A DNA stretch of 64,000 nucleotides from Haemophilus influenzae (GTDB taxonomy: Bacteria > Pseudomonadota > Gammaproteobacteria > Enterobacterales > Pasteurellaceae). Of this stretch, positions 41,155-50,631 are shown piece by piece. Location: positions 248,001 to 312,000 of the forward strand of contig NZ_LS483411.1 in the NCBI RefSeq assembly GCF_900475755.1, written 5' to 3'. The notes beneath the pieces are model-generated. The model saw only the letters and a program-made list of their open reading frames with translations. It searched no databases and was not told the origin of the DNA. The stretch's first letter is position 1. The number at the start of each line of letters is the position of its first letter. Made by a program: the position numbers and the translations under genes.

Positions 41155-41583
41155 TTATTCCTCCACCACTAAGCCCATTGAACGAGCAGTACCAGCGATT
41201 GATTTCATTTTAGTTTCGATAGTCGCGCCAGTCATATCTGCTGCTTTAGTTTCAGCAATTTGACGAACTTGATCTAAAGTTACTTTACCCACTTTATCTT
41301 TGTTCGGTTTACCAGAACCAGATTTGATACCAGCAGCTTTTTTCAATAATACTGCTGCTGGTGGAGTTTTAGTGACGAAAGTGAATGAACGGTCTGCATA
41401 TACAGTGATAACAACTGGAATTGGTAAACCTTTTTCTAAGCTCTCAGTACGAGCGTTGAATGCTTTACAGAATTCCATGATGTTCACACCTTGTTGACCT
41501 AATGCAGGACCAACTGGTGGTGATGGGTTTGCCATACCAGCTGCAACTTGCAACTTAACGTAGGCTTGGACTTTTTTTGCCAT
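41155..41583 (-). CDS. rplK: 50S ribosomal protein L11
   Basis: 142 aa, standard length. [37 protein letters not shown] contains the conserved N-terminal proline-rich part; [22 protein letters not shown] and ARSMGL complete the family pattern. It binds the GTPase-associated rRNA centre and is needed for RelA activation. First gene of the rplKA pair. Confidence 0.98.
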
Positions 41584-41661
41584 TTTAGTTTTCCTCTAAT
41601 TGGGTAATAACGCTATTAAATAGCTCCCCGATAATTTTCAGTGCAACATATTGCACCACAC

Positions 41662-41688
41662 AAAAATATGAGCCGCGAACGGCTCATA
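41662..41688 (-). terminator. Terminator after deoD
   Basis: TATGAGCCG / CGGCTCATA stem with a TTCG tetraloop in the minus-strand transcript, then TTTTTG. It lies between deoD and rplK and ends the deoD message. Confidence 0.85.
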
Positions 41689-41753
41689 ATGGGTGCGGAT
41701 TATATAAAAAGTGCGGTTGTTTTTCAAGCACTTCTTAAATCCACTAGAAGATA

Positions 41754-42470
41754 TTATTGCGCATCACCAATTAACACTGAATCTAACGCAATTTCAATCA
41801 TATCATTGAATGTTAATTGACGTTCTTCTGCCGTGGTTTGTTCGTGAGTACGAATGTGGTCAGAGACGGTACAAATCGTTAATGCTTTCACACCATATTC
41901 TGCAGCCACACCATAAATTCCAGCAGCTTCCATTTCCACGCCTAGAATGCCGTATTTTTCCATTACATCGAACATTTCTACATCAGGTGTATAGAATAAA
42001 TCCGCCGAGAATAAGTTACCAACACGAACGGCTTTGCCTTTTGCTTTTGCAGCTTGAACAGCGGCTTGTGCCATATCGAAGTCGGCAATAGCTGCAAAGT
42101 CGTTATCTTTGAAACGAATACGGTTTACTTTTGAATCAGTACATGCACCTAAACCGATAATCACATCGCGCACTTTTACGTCCATACGAACAGCACCACA
42201 AGACCCTACACGGATGATTTTTTTCACGCCATATTCAGTGATTAATTCTTTCGCGTAAATAGAGCAAGATGGAATCCCCATACCGTGTCCCATAATAGAA
42301 ATTTTACGACCTTTGTAAGTTCCAGTAAAACCAAGCATATTACGAACATTCGTTACTTCAACTACATCTTGTAAAAAAGTTTCTGCAATGTATTTTGCAC
42401 GAAGTGGATCGCCAGGCATTAAAACAACATCAGCAAATGCACCTTCAGGCGCGTTAATATGTGGAGTCAT
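41754..42470 (-). CDS. deoD: Purine nucleoside phosphorylase, DeoD type
   Basis: 238 aa hexameric enzyme cleaving purine (deoxy)ribonucleosides with phosphate. Signatures: [58 protein letters not shown], and the catalytic Asp in [10 protein letters not shown]. It lies downstream of a CNT nucleoside transporter, with a terminator between them, and near yjjI-yjjW. Confidence 0.97.
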   Translation of the reverse strand: MTPHINAPEGAFADVVLMPGDPLRAKYIAETFLQDVVEVTNVRNMLGFTGTYKGRKISIMGHGMGIPSCSIYAKELITEYGVKKIIRVGSCGAVRMDVKVRDVIIGLGACTDSKVNRIRFKDNDFAAIADFDMAQAAVQAAKAKGKAVRVGNLFSADLFYTPDVEMFDVMEKYGILGVEMEAAGIYGVAAEYGVKALTICTVSDHIRTHEQTTAEERQLTFNDMIEIALDSVLIGDAQ

Positions 42471-42508
42471 AATTTTTCCTTAATTTTTGATAATGAATAA
42501 AAATGAAT

Positions 42509-42537
42509 AAAGTGCGGTCATTTTTACCGCACTTTTT
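42509..42537 (-). terminator. Terminator between nupC-like gene and deoD (inverted USS pair)
   Basis: AAAGTGCGGT / ACCGCACTTT arms with a 7-nt loop. On the minus strand it is followed by TATTCATTTTT, a weak U-tract, so some readthrough into deoD is plausible. Confidence 0.75.
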
Positions 42538-42553
42538 AATTGATTAAGATAAA

Positions 42554-43807
42554 TTAAAGTGCTGCAGCACCTAAGCCGATAAATAAACCAGCAATAGTTG
42601 CACTCATTAAGTTAGCGAGAGTACCAGCGATAACGGCTTTGATACCTAAACGAGCAACATCACTACGACGGCTTGGTGCCATACCACCTAAACCACCAAT
42701 TAAGATTGCAATTGAGCTGAAGTTAGCAAAACCACAAAGTGCGAAAGTAATAATCGCTTTGGTTTTTTCAGTTAATACAATCGCAGAATCTGGTTGTAAG
42801 TATTTTGCAAATTCAAGATAACCCACAAATTCATTAACCGCTAATTTCATCCCGATCATTTGTCCTGCGATACCTGCTTCAGCACCATCTGTTACACCGA
42901 TTAAGTATGCTAATGGTTTGAAAATTAAACCAAAGATAGATTGTAACGTTAAGTCGCCATGGCCAAACCAGCCGCCAACGCCGCTTAAAATACCATTAAT
43001 TAATGCAATTAAACCAACGAATGCAATAAGCATTGCACCTACGTTTAATGCAAGTTGCATACCAGCACTCGCGCCACCCGCCATTGCTTCAAGTACGTTA
43101 GTTGGTTTTTCTGAATCATTGTCTTCTGGTTGTTTATCTGTAAATTGTTCAGTTTGTGGGAACATTAATTTCGCAAATAATAAACCTGCTGGTGCTGCCA
43201 TAAATGATGCTGCGATTAAGTATGTCAATGGCACGCCCATTCCTGCGTAACCCGCCATTACTGAACCCGCGATAGAGGCTGTTCCACCTACCATAATGGC
43301 AAATAATTCAGATTGGGTCATATTTTTAATGTAAGGACGAACAACTAGTGGTGCTTCAGTTTGACCAACGAAAATATTCGCCGCCGCTGACATTGATTCT
43401 GCTTTTGACGTACCCAATGCTTTTTGCAATGCACCACCTAATACTTTAATCACGACTTGCATAATGCCGAGATAGTAAAGCACAGAAATTAAGCCAGAGA
43501 AGAACACGATAATCGGTAATACTTTCACTGCAAAAATGAAACCTGATGGTTTACTTGGATCTGCTAATCCGCCGAAAACGAAATTAATCCCGTCGTTACC
43601 ATAGGCAATAACGTTAGATACCATATCCGCAGCGGCACCCAACGCCTGTTTACCTGCTGGCACATATAAAATAAGGGCGGCAAATCCTACTTGGATTGCT
43701 AACGCCCCCATTACGGTTCGAATACTAATCGCTTTACGATTATTGGACAGTAACACGGCAATAGCGATTAATACGACCATTCCCAAAATGCTGCTTAACA
43801 CACTCAT
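42554..43807 (-). CDS. Concentrative nucleoside transporter (CNT/NupC family)
   Basis: 417 aa with about ten membrane segments. Strongly like the Vibrio cholerae CNT of known structure: [59 protein letters not shown] (substrate loop), [10 protein letters not shown] and [19 protein letters not shown]. It is expected to import nucleosides with sodium or protons. Adjacent deoD supports a nucleoside role. AGGGGAATC ribosome site. Confidence 0.93.
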   Translation of the reverse strand: MSVLSSILGMVVLIAIAVLLSNNRKAISIRTVMGALAIQVGFAALILYVPAGKQALGAAADMVSNVIAYGNDGINFVFGGLADPSKPSGFIFAVKVLPIIVFFSGLISVLYYLGIMQVVIKVLGGALQKALGTSKAESMSAAANIFVGQTEAPLVVRPYIKNMTQSELFAIMVGGTASIAGSVMAGYAGMGVPLTYLIAASFMAAPAGLLFAKLMFPQTEQFTDKQPEDNDSEKPTNVLEAMAGGASAGMQLALNVGAMLIAFVGLIALINGILSGVGGWFGHGDLTLQSIFGLIFKPLAYLIGVTDGAEAGIAGQMIGMKLAVNEFVGYLEFAKYLQPDSAIVLTEKTKAIITFALCGFANFSSIAILIGGLGGMAPSRRSDVARLGIKAVIAGTLANLMSATIAGLFIGLGAAAL

Positions 43808-43907
43808 TTTTGATTCCCCTAGATTAGTTAAGTTAATAAAATTCGGCTTATTCTACTTGTTTTCTTATGAAAAGTCGGCGAATTTTCACCGCACTTTTTG
43901 TAAACGT

Positions 43908-44696
43908 CTATAAAATAGTCAAAACCTTGTTAATTCCACATTGACGTGCATAAGCAGCTAGGGCATTAGTTTCTTCCACACTTGGAATATATGCTGATAA
44001 CCCTGATTCATCACGCGCACCTTTACTATGCATACGGATAATTTTTAATGCCACGTCTGGATAATTTCGTAGTAGTTGAGCAACTTTGCTCACTAAATGT
44101 TCCGCATCAAAAAAATGCTTTAAAAAAACCAACCGCACTTCTTCCACTTTGTTTAATGGCAATAAGGTAGCTAAATTTTGCAAATTCCGCTCCAGTTTGT
44201 CGTTTTTTATATGTAAACGTTCTGGCATCACTTGCTGTGGTACGATTCCTGCTTGATTTTTCCGATCGAAACAAAGTGTTTGCAAGCCAACCCCCTCTCC
44301 TTTCAGATCGAATAAAAATTTGTCAGTAACATCTATTAACGAACGAATACGATCAAATTCAAAAAAGCCACTACTATCCAAATAACACGTCAATCCTTGC
44401 GAACGTAAAGCCTTAAAGAGTGGCACAAGTTTTTTGTGATGAATAGTGGGTTCTCCACCAGAAACCGTTACACCTCGAATAAAGGGCGTAGCTTCCATCA
44501 CTTGATCACATAAGTACTGCAAACTGACTAATTTTGCACTTTCCGTATAACGTGGAATGGTTTCTGGATTATGGCAATACAAGCAATTTAGTTTACAGCC
44601 TTGTAAAAAAATACTGGTACGATTGCCTTGCCCTTCTACATTTGAAAACGGAATAATCCGATGCAACGGCACAAAAATCTCAGAAAGTGCGGTCAT
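43908..44696 (-). CDS. yjjW: YjjW family glycyl-radical-enzyme activating enzyme (radical SAM)
   Basis: 262 aa. Radical-SAM motif GCKLNCLYCHNPET (CxxxCxxC) near residue 33, followed by VTVSGGEPTIHHKKL. The usual second ferredoxin-like cluster domain of many GRE activases appears absent or reduced. It is predicted to install the glycyl radical on YjjI, encoded 8 nt upstream in the same operon. The start codon is fused to a USS (ATG ACC GCA CTT, M-T-A-L), with no strong ribosome site, suggesting coupling to yjjI. Confidence 0.9.
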   Translation of the reverse strand: MTALSEIFVPLHRIIPFSNVEGQGNRTSIFLQGCKLNCLYCHNPETIPRYTESAKLVSLQYLCDQVMEATPFIRGVTVSGGEPTIHHKKLVPLFKALRSQGLTCYLDSSGFFEFDRIRSLIDVTDKFLFDLKGEGVGLQTLCFDRKNQAGIVPQQVMPERLHIKNDKLERNLQNLATLLPLNKVEEVRLVFLKHFFDAEHLVSKVAQLLRNYPDVALKIIRMHSKGARDESGLSAYIPSVEETNALAAYARQCGINKVLTIL

Positions 44697-44704
44697 TTTT
44701 TCAA

Positions 44705-46249
44705 TTATTTTTCAGCAGTGACATCTTTTTCATCGCGTAATTGGCGATCAAACACGTTGGCACATTCATCCGTACCTGAGCCATACCAAGTTGTATCGCG
44801 TAATGCGACTTCGCCTTTGCGATATTTTTCAACTTCGCTTTTCTTCACTAAATAACCTGTAACACGAATTAAATCTGTATTTTTCAAATAGGTGGTAATG
44901 TAGCGATAACCTAAGGAAAATGCACCATCAATAATATCTACCACCGCATCGCAGTGATCTACATAGGTTTGATCAAAGGCGAATAAATCCCCTGTACCAG
45001 ATGGGAAATATTTATGGAACGGTGCAGACTGTTTCAAATGCGCAAGTAAAGTCGGTTCTTCGCCTACACGAATACGATGCGCTGGTGCGTTGCGTTTGTC
45101 TTCTTCGTGGTTGCTTGCGCCCACTTGTGCATGTAATAAATAACGATTGCCAGTGCGTTCGGCATAAACTCCTTCGTGCGCATCAGTAATTTCTTTCAAT
45201 TTATCCATAATCGCTGTGGCAATGTCATCGCCACGAACGCTCTCACCAAAGGTTTCATTTAAGCCTTCACATTGCAATAAGTGATTTGTGGCATCAGCCA
45301 AGCCTACAATTGCGAACATCCCCGTAAAATTAGTACGTTTGATAAAGCCTTCTTTTTCGAGGAATGAACTGTTAAAGAAATTACTTTCTTCCACTACAAA
45401 CTTATGGCGTTTATCCATCGTCGAAAGAGCACATTTTGCCACACGTGGTAATAATTCGTTTACCATTTCATCCGCACTTTTACAGGTGCGAGCAATTGTC
45501 CCTAGACGTAAACGCGTTAATGTATAAGCACCGCCACATTCAGGCAGTGCGTTATAGCAACTTGCTACGCCATATTCTTCACCAAGATCGGAAATATAGT
45601 AAGCATCGTTCGCAAAAGATGGTTTAGAAACTAATAAACAGGCTTTTGCTGCAAGTTCAGCAAACTCACGGCTCGTTTTGGATTTATCATAACGAATAGT
45701 CATATTCGGTGTTGGCGCTTCAAGCTCAATCACCGCGCGTAAAATCAAGCGACCCGCTTTCGTATCATAAGGTCCAATATTGGCATGACAGAATGAATCA
45801 GGCACAGTTTTGTCGATATGATTTAAGAAACGTTTAATTTTGATGTAGTCTTTTTCTTCATCAGTAATGAACGGTTCGAGCAATACATCAAGACGACCAA
45901 CATAAACAGGATAAGTTGTAATGGATGGCACGTGGGAGTAAAGAATCAATAATCCATCAAGTGCCTCATCAAGATCTTTTGGTGGCGGCAGCTCTAAAAA
46001 TTCGCAGCCTTTTTGGATATATACATTATAATCAGGCAGGATATAGCGAGGGCGATAAATCGCGTAACCTTCACATAAATCACAAATCATCTGATTCTGT
46101 AAAAAGCTCCATTCTTCATCGGTATAGCCAAGCAAATCGCGAGGATCAAATAAACGCTCAGCAATATTGCCTAATGTCATTAATTTTTGATGATAAGTCA
46201 GATTATTGGCTTTAACCGTATCGAGAATATCTTGAAGTGAAGCTAACAT
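44705..46249 (-). CDS. yjjI: YjjI family glycyl radical enzyme
   Basis: 514 aa. The C-terminal glycyl-radical motif RVTGYL puts the radical Gly at about residue 465. The family's conserved SCYN block gives a candidate thiyl Cys at residue 231, with another Cys at 238. It matches E. coli YjjI by recall in SCYN and RVTGY. GREs are oxygen-sensitive and work anaerobically. The substrate is unknown to me; neighbours (YjjW activase, nucleoside transporter, DeoD) hint at nucleoside or deoxyribose chemistry. A CRP site lies upstream. Confidence 0.9.
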   Translation of the reverse strand: MLASLQDILDTVKANNLTYHQKLMTLGNIAERLFDPRDLLGYTDEEWSFLQNQMICDLCEGYAIYRPRYILPDYNVYIQKGCEFLELPPPKDLDEALDGLLILYSHVPSITTYPVYVGRLDVLLEPFITDEEKDYIKIKRFLNHIDKTVPDSFCHANIGPYDTKAGRLILRAVIELEAPTPNMTIRYDKSKTSREFAELAAKACLLVSKPSFANDAYYISDLGEEYGVASCYNALPECGGAYTLTRLRLGTIARTCKSADEMVNELLPRVAKCALSTMDKRHKFVVEESNFFNSSFLEKEGFIKRTNFTGMFAIVGLADATNHLLQCEGLNETFGESVRGDDIATAIMDKLKEITDAHEGVYAERTGNRYLLHAQVGASNHEEDKRNAPAHRIRVGEEPTLLAHLKQSAPFHKYFPSGTGDLFAFDQTYVDHCDAVVDIIDGAFSLGYRYITTYLKNTDLIRVTGYLVKKSEVEKYRKGEVALRDTTWYGSGTDECANVFDRQLRDEKDVTAEK

Positions 46250-46313
46250 AACGTCCCCTTTAAAAATGGTTTTGTATTGTACGCAATGGTAACAAAATAG
46301 ACAATTTTGAAAA

Positions 46314-46329
46314 CGTGAGGAAGATCACA
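46314..46329 (-). promoter_or_regulatory. CRP site upstream of yjjI
   Basis: On the minus strand TGTGA-N6-TCACG, 9 of 10 to consensus, about 65-80 bp before the yjjI start. A TACAAT -10 candidate lies between. It could also act on the divergent YczE-like gene. Confidence 0.7.
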
Positions 46330-46464
46330 GTTTTAGAAAATAAACATTATGCAAACGGTTACTCAAAATAAATAATATGTTTTTGATATAAATGAACTGA
46401 CAAAATTATTTCTGTTTTTGCGTCTTTCCTTTTATGATAAAACGGAACATAAAAGGTAATAAAT

Positions 46465-47121
46465 ATGAAGAAAAAAGCACGCGTTATCCCCCACACATCT
46501 TGGGCAGCCACATCATTATGGACAGTGCAATATAAAACCATTTCAATCTTACTTTTTGCTCTTTCTATTTTAGGTATTGGAGATGGGCTTATTGTATTAT
46601 CAGGTTTAGGATCGACACCTTGGACTGTACTTTCACAAGGTATAGCAATACAGACAAATTTTGACATTGGCTGGTCATCTTTTTTAATTAGTTGCGCAGT
46701 AATGTTGGTATGGAAACCACTCAAATTACGCCTTGGGCTTGGGACATTATTAAATATTATCATTATTGCTCTATTTCTAGGGATCACAACAAAAATACTG
46801 ACGCCGCCAACCGCACTTTTTTCACGAATGATCTTCTGTCTGATCGGTATATTACTCTATGGTTTTGGAACTGCGTTATATCTCACTTGTTACTTAGGTG
46901 CAGGCCCTCGAGACGGATTGATGGTTGGTATTTGCCAACGTTTTCATTTAAGCATCAACGTGGTACGCTCAAGCCTTGAAATCTCGGTTTGTTTACTTGG
47001 TTTTTTACTTGGTGGTGTCGTTGGATTGGGTACTGTCCTTTTCGCCACCAGCATAGGCAGCGTTGTTCAATTCTTCTTAAATATTATTGCTCGTTTGCCA
47101 CATATTCCGTATGAAAAGTGA
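46465..47121 (+). CDS. YczE/YyaS/YitT-like integral membrane protein
   Basis: 218 aa with about five or six membrane helices. Motifs LIVLSGLGSTPWTVLSQGIA and YLGAGPRDGLMVGICQRF fit the YczE/YitT-type family, whose function is largely unknown. It is divergent from yjjI, and its last 45 nt overlap the 3' end of the convergent heptosyltransferase gene. Start ATG has AAAAGGTAATAAAT ahead. Confidence 0.75.
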   Translation: MKKKARVIPHTSWAATSLWTVQYKTISILLFALSILGIGDGLIVLSGLGSTPWTVLSQGIAIQTNFDIGWSSFLISCAVMLVWKPLKLRLGLGTLLNIIIIALFLGITTKILTPPTALFSRMIFCLIGILLYGFGTALYLTCYLGAGPRDGLMVGICQRFHLSINVVRSSLEISVCLLGFLLGGVVGLGTVLFATSIGSVVQFFLNIIARLPHIPYEK

Positions 47122-48117
47122 TATTTCAGCTAACGCATTGTCTATTGAAATTAACTCTAAATTCATTTGAGTCTCTTTTCCCGCAGGTGGGCAAAATGCA
47201 AGATGCTTATCTGCATCATTAATAGGCTTCCAACGTCTCGGCTGAGAAGAACGGCTATTTGGATAAAACCCAATGGTCGGAATATTAAAAGCGCTACTTA
47301 AATGCAATGGGCCTGTAGAACCTGCAATAAATAAATCCGCACAAGCCAAAGAATGAGCAAAATCCACTAAACCTTTATTCTTATCGTAAACAACTACGCG
47401 TAAATCATTCACAAGAGCTGCCAATTTATGGGCGTTTTCACTTTCGCCAGGCCCTGCTGTCAGCACAACATTGCAATCAAATTCAGCCAATAAGCCTTTA
47501 ATTAAATCCGCATATTGCGCTAAAGAAAGATTCGTTGCTGAACCACCGGAACCACTATGCACAAAGATCCATTTTTTATTTGCGGAAAGCCCTAAACTCT
47601 CTTGCAAGAAAACACGCTGATTTTCCACCGCACTTTTCCCGAAAGTTAAATAAGGCGGTTTAGGTTCAACAATTGACATATTATGCTTTTGCAAAAAAGC
47701 CCGAACTAAGTCTTGATTGTATTCAGCCTCCGATTTTTCAGAACGAGAACGGCGTTGTGTTAAGCGGTGATTATAGAGAATTTGAACCCATTTAGTCGCA
47801 GGTGCAAGGCGATATTTAATCCCACTTTTCCAAGCAAGTTTTCCATTATGGGTATTAGAAAAGAAACTAATCATTCCATCAAACTGCTGCGCTTTGATTT
47901 CCTGCACAAGACGATTGAAATCCGTTTTATCATTTTTTTTGCTATCAATAATAACATCATCAATAAACGGACAAACTTCCGCTAGAGGTGCAGTGTAACT
48001 CGGCACAAGTGCGGTTAATTTTAAAGAAGGATTTGATAACTTCAACATTGCAAAAGCAGGCCATGCTTGCATAAAATCGCCTAATTTATCGTTACGAATA
48101 ACTAAGATCTTTTCCAT
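47077..48117 (-). CDS. Lipopolysaccharide heptosyltransferase (GT9), probably heptosyltransferase III
   Basis: 346 aa. GT9 pattern: KILVIRNDKLGDFMQAWPAFAMLK at the N-terminus, FVHSGSGGSATNLSLAQYADLIKGL at the donor domain, and ADLFIAGSTGPLHLSSAFNIPTIGFYPN near the C-terminus. It adds a heptose to the LPS inner core. By recall this corresponds to the gene called orfH in H. influenzae, proposed as HepIII transferase; I hold the exact acceptor as probable only. Confidence 0.85.
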   Translation of the reverse strand: MEKILVIRNDKLGDFMQAWPAFAMLKLSNPSLKLTALVPSYTAPLAEVCPFIDDVIIDSKKNDKTDFNRLVQEIKAQQFDGMISFFSNTHNGKLAWKSGIKYRLAPATKWVQILYNHRLTQRRSRSEKSEAEYNQDLVRAFLQKHNMSIVEPKPPYLTFGKSAVENQRVFLQESLGLSANKKWIFVHSGSGGSATNLSLAQYADLIKGLLAEFDCNVVLTAGPGESENAHKLAALVNDLRVVVYDKNKGLVDFAHSLACADLFIAGSTGPLHLSSAFNIPTIGFYPNSRSSQPRRWKPINDADKHLAFCPPAGKETQMNLELISIDNALAEISLFIRNMWQTSNNI

Positions 48118-48136
48118 AATTTCTCCGCTAAAATAA

Positions 48137-48162
48137 AAAACCGCACTAATAAAGTGCGGTCG
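48137..48162 (-). terminator. Terminator after fba (inverted USS pair)
   Basis: AACCGCACT / AGTGCGGT stem with a short loop and TTTTTTATTTT following on the minus strand; it lies between fba and the heptosyltransferase gene. Confidence 0.88.
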
Positions 48163-48184
48163 TATTTTATGTTATTTTTGTAGA

Positions 48185-49264
48185 TTATAAAACATCAACA
48201 CAGTTTAAGTCTTCGAAAGATTGTTCTAAGCGTTTAGACATAGATTCTTCCATTTTACGTAACCAAACACGTGGGTCGTAATATTTTTTGTTTGGTGCAT
48301 CTGGGCCTTCAGGATTACCTAATTGACCTTGAAGATATGCTTCATTTGCTTTGTAGAAGTTCAAAATACCATTCCAAGACGCCCATTGCGTATCAGTATC
48401 AATGTTCATTTTGATTGCACCGTAGCCAATTGCTTCGCGGATTTCTTCGCGGCTAGAACCAGAACCACCGTGGAATACGAAATTAATTGGTTTCGCAGGA
48501 AGATTGCGTTCTTTCGCAACGAACTCTTGTGATGCACCTAAAATAGATGGTTTTAATTTTACGTTACCTGGTTTGTAAACACCGTGTACGTTACCGAATG
48601 CTGCAGCAACGGTAAAGTTAGGGCTTACTGGGCGTAATTGGTCATAAACATAAAGTACGTCAGAGGGTTGTGTATATAAACGTGATTCATCAACATCAGA
48701 ATTATCTACGCCATCTTCTTCTCCACCAGTAATACCAATTTCGATTTCAAGGGTCATCCCCATTTTATCCATACGCGCAAGATATTCACGGCAAATCGCC
48801 ATATTTTCTTCCATTGGCTCTTCAGATAAATCGATCATATGTGAAGAGAAAAGTGGACGACCGGTTTCTGCGAAATGTTTTTCGCCTGCATCTAATAAAC
48901 CGTCGATCCAAGGTAATAATTTTTTCGCTGCGTGATCAGTATGAAGAATAACAGGCACACCGTATTCTTTCGCTAAAGTATGAACCTGTTTCGCACCAGC
49001 GATTGCACCAAGTACATCAGGACGAGTACCACTCGTTGGTTTGATACCTTTACCTGCATAGAAAGCTGCGCCACCATTTGAGAATTGAATAATCACTGGC
49101 GCTTTTACGCGAGCAGCAGTTTCTAACACAGCATTAACAGAGTCAGAACCCACACAGTTTACCGCAGGAATAGCAAAGTTATGCTCTTTTGCATAAGCAA
49201 AAACTTTTTGCACATCTTCGCCTGTTACAACACCGGGTTTCACGATATCTAATAATTTAGCCAT
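48185..49264 (-). CDS. fba: Fructose-bisphosphate aldolase, class II
   Basis: 359 aa from ATG 49264 (AAAGGAAACACAAGT ahead), giving MAKLLDIVKPGVVTGEDV like E. coli FbaA. Metal and catalytic blocks: VILHTDHAAKKLLPW, SSHMIDLSEEPMEENM, GEEDGVDNSDVD, AAFGNVHGVYKPGNVKL and FVFHGGSGSS. Zinc-dependent glycolytic enzyme. Downstream of pgk, as in many gammaproteobacteria. Confidence 0.97.
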   Translation of the reverse strand: MAKLLDIVKPGVVTGEDVQKVFAYAKEHNFAIPAVNCVGSDSVNAVLETAARVKAPVIIQFSNGGAAFYAGKGIKPTSGTRPDVLGAIAGAKQVHTLAKEYGVPVILHTDHAAKKLLPWIDGLLDAGEKHFAETGRPLFSSHMIDLSEEPMEENMAICREYLARMDKMGMTLEIEIGITGGEEDGVDNSDVDESRLYTQPSDVLYVYDQLRPVSPNFTVAAAFGNVHGVYKPGNVKLKPSILGASQEFVAKERNLPAKPINFVFHGGSGSSREEIREAIGYGAIKMNIDTDTQWASWNGILNFYKANEAYLQGQLGNPEGPDAPNKKYYDPRVWLRKMEESMSKRLEQSFEDLNCVDVL

Positions 49265-49375
49265 ACTTGTGTTTCCTTTTTTATGTTTAGCGAGACAAGC
49301 CCGCAATTTGAAGAATTTGTATTGATGATGGCATTTTTGATGCCACCATCAATATGTTATAGAGGAAAAGTGCGG

Positions 49376-50536
49376 TTAGTTTTTCGCACGTTTTTCAAGA
49401 ATCTCTACTGCAGGTAATACTTTGCCTTCTACAAATTCTAAGAACGCACCGCCACCCGTTGAAATGTAAGAGATCTTGTCAGCAATACCGAATAAATCAA
49501 TAGCCGCTAAGGTATCTCCGCCACCAGCGATAGAGAATGCATCGCTGTTTGCAATGGCGTGAGAAATAATTTCAGTCCCTTTACGGAAGTTAGGGAACTC
49601 AAACACGCCAACTGGGCCATTCCATAAAACAGTTTTTGCATTTTTGATAATTTCAGCCAATTGTTCTGCTGATTTATCGCCAATATCAAAAATAGATTCA
49701 TCATCTTTCACTTCATTTACCGCTTTTTCTGTTGCTGCTGCCGTTTCAGAGAACTCTAAACCTACACGAACATCAACTGGCACAGGAATATCAGTGCTTT
49801 CTGCTAATTCTTTCGCAACTGGGATTAAATCAGCTTCATATAAAGATTTACCTACATTATGGCCTGCTGCCGCAATGAAAGTATTTGCAATACCACCGCC
49901 CACAATAATTTGGTCAGCGATTTTTGAAAGAGAATTTAATACTTCTAATTTAGTTGAAACTTTAGAACCACCAACAATAGCCACCATTGGACGAGCAGGT
50001 TCTTTTAATGCTTTACCTAATGCATCTAATTCAGCAGCTAATAATGGGCCTGCACAAGCAATTGGTGCAAATTCTGCAACGCCGTAAGTGGAAGCTTGAG
50101 CACGGTGTGCAGTACCAAACGCATCCATTACAAATACGTCACAAAGCGCGGCATATTTTTTACCTAATTCAGGATCGTTTTTCTTTTCGCCTTTGTTTAC
50201 GCGTACGTTTTCTAAAACAACGATTTCGCCTTCTTTAACCTCTACGCCGTTTAAATAATCTTGTTCTAAACGCACATTGAAGCCTGCGTTTTTTAAGTAA
50301 TCAACAACTGGCTGTAAAGAATCTTCTGGTTTGAATTCTCCTTCAGTTGGACGACCTAAGTGAGAAGTTACCATCACTTTTGCGCCTTTTTCTAAGGCTA
50401 ATTTTAAAGTGGGAATGGTCGCACGAATACGCGCATCTGAGGTCACTTTGCCATCTTTTACTGGCACATTAAGATCTGCACGGATAAATACACGTTTACC
50501 CGCTAAATCTAAATCGGTCATTTTGATTACTGACAT
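49376..50536 (-). CDS. pgk: Phosphoglycerate kinase
   Basis: 386 aa. [67 protein letters not shown] and [11 protein letters not shown] are the family's substrate- and nucleotide-binding blocks. It makes ATP from 1,3-bisphosphoglycerate. A USS lies at its 3' end beside the stop; 111 nt precede fba. Confidence 0.98.
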   Translation of the reverse strand: MSVIKMTDLDLAGKRVFIRADLNVPVKDGKVTSDARIRATIPTLKLALEKGAKVMVTSHLGRPTEGEFKPEDSLQPVVDYLKNAGFNVRLEQDYLNGVEVKEGEIVVLENVRVNKGEKKNDPELGKKYAALCDVFVMDAFGTAHRAQASTYGVAEFAPIACAGPLLAAELDALGKALKEPARPMVAIVGGSKVSTKLEVLNSLSKIADQIIVGGGIANTFIAAAGHNVGKSLYEADLIPVAKELAESTDIPVPVDVRVGLEFSETAAATEKAVNEVKDDESIFDIGDKSAEQLAEIIKNAKTVLWNGPVGVFEFPNFRKGTEIISHAIANSDAFSIAGGGDTLAAIDLFGIADKISYISTGGGAFLEFVEGKVLPAVEILEKRAKN

Positions 50537-50631
50537 AATCTATCCTCTTGTTAAGTTAAAATTAAAATTGAAAACTTTTCGTATTATACCTACTTCGTGC
50601 TAGGTTGTAACGATTTAGATCAAAGAAATTC

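Noticed and set aside
41641..41656. GTGCAA-CATA-TTGCAC hairpin in the rplK leader as the L1-binding regulatory site
   Set aside because: The position is right for an L1 target, but six base pairs are not enough to identify one, and I could not match the known L1-site loop sequence.
46359..46787. 142-codon minus-strand reading frame in the yjjI-yczE region
   Set aside because: It lies antisense to the YczE-like gene, has no ribosome site and no recognisable domain; the plus-strand frame has membrane-protein character and a good start.
49644..50087. 147-codon plus-strand frame inside pgk
   Set aside because: Antisense shadow of a conserved glycolytic gene; composition reflects the complementary strand.
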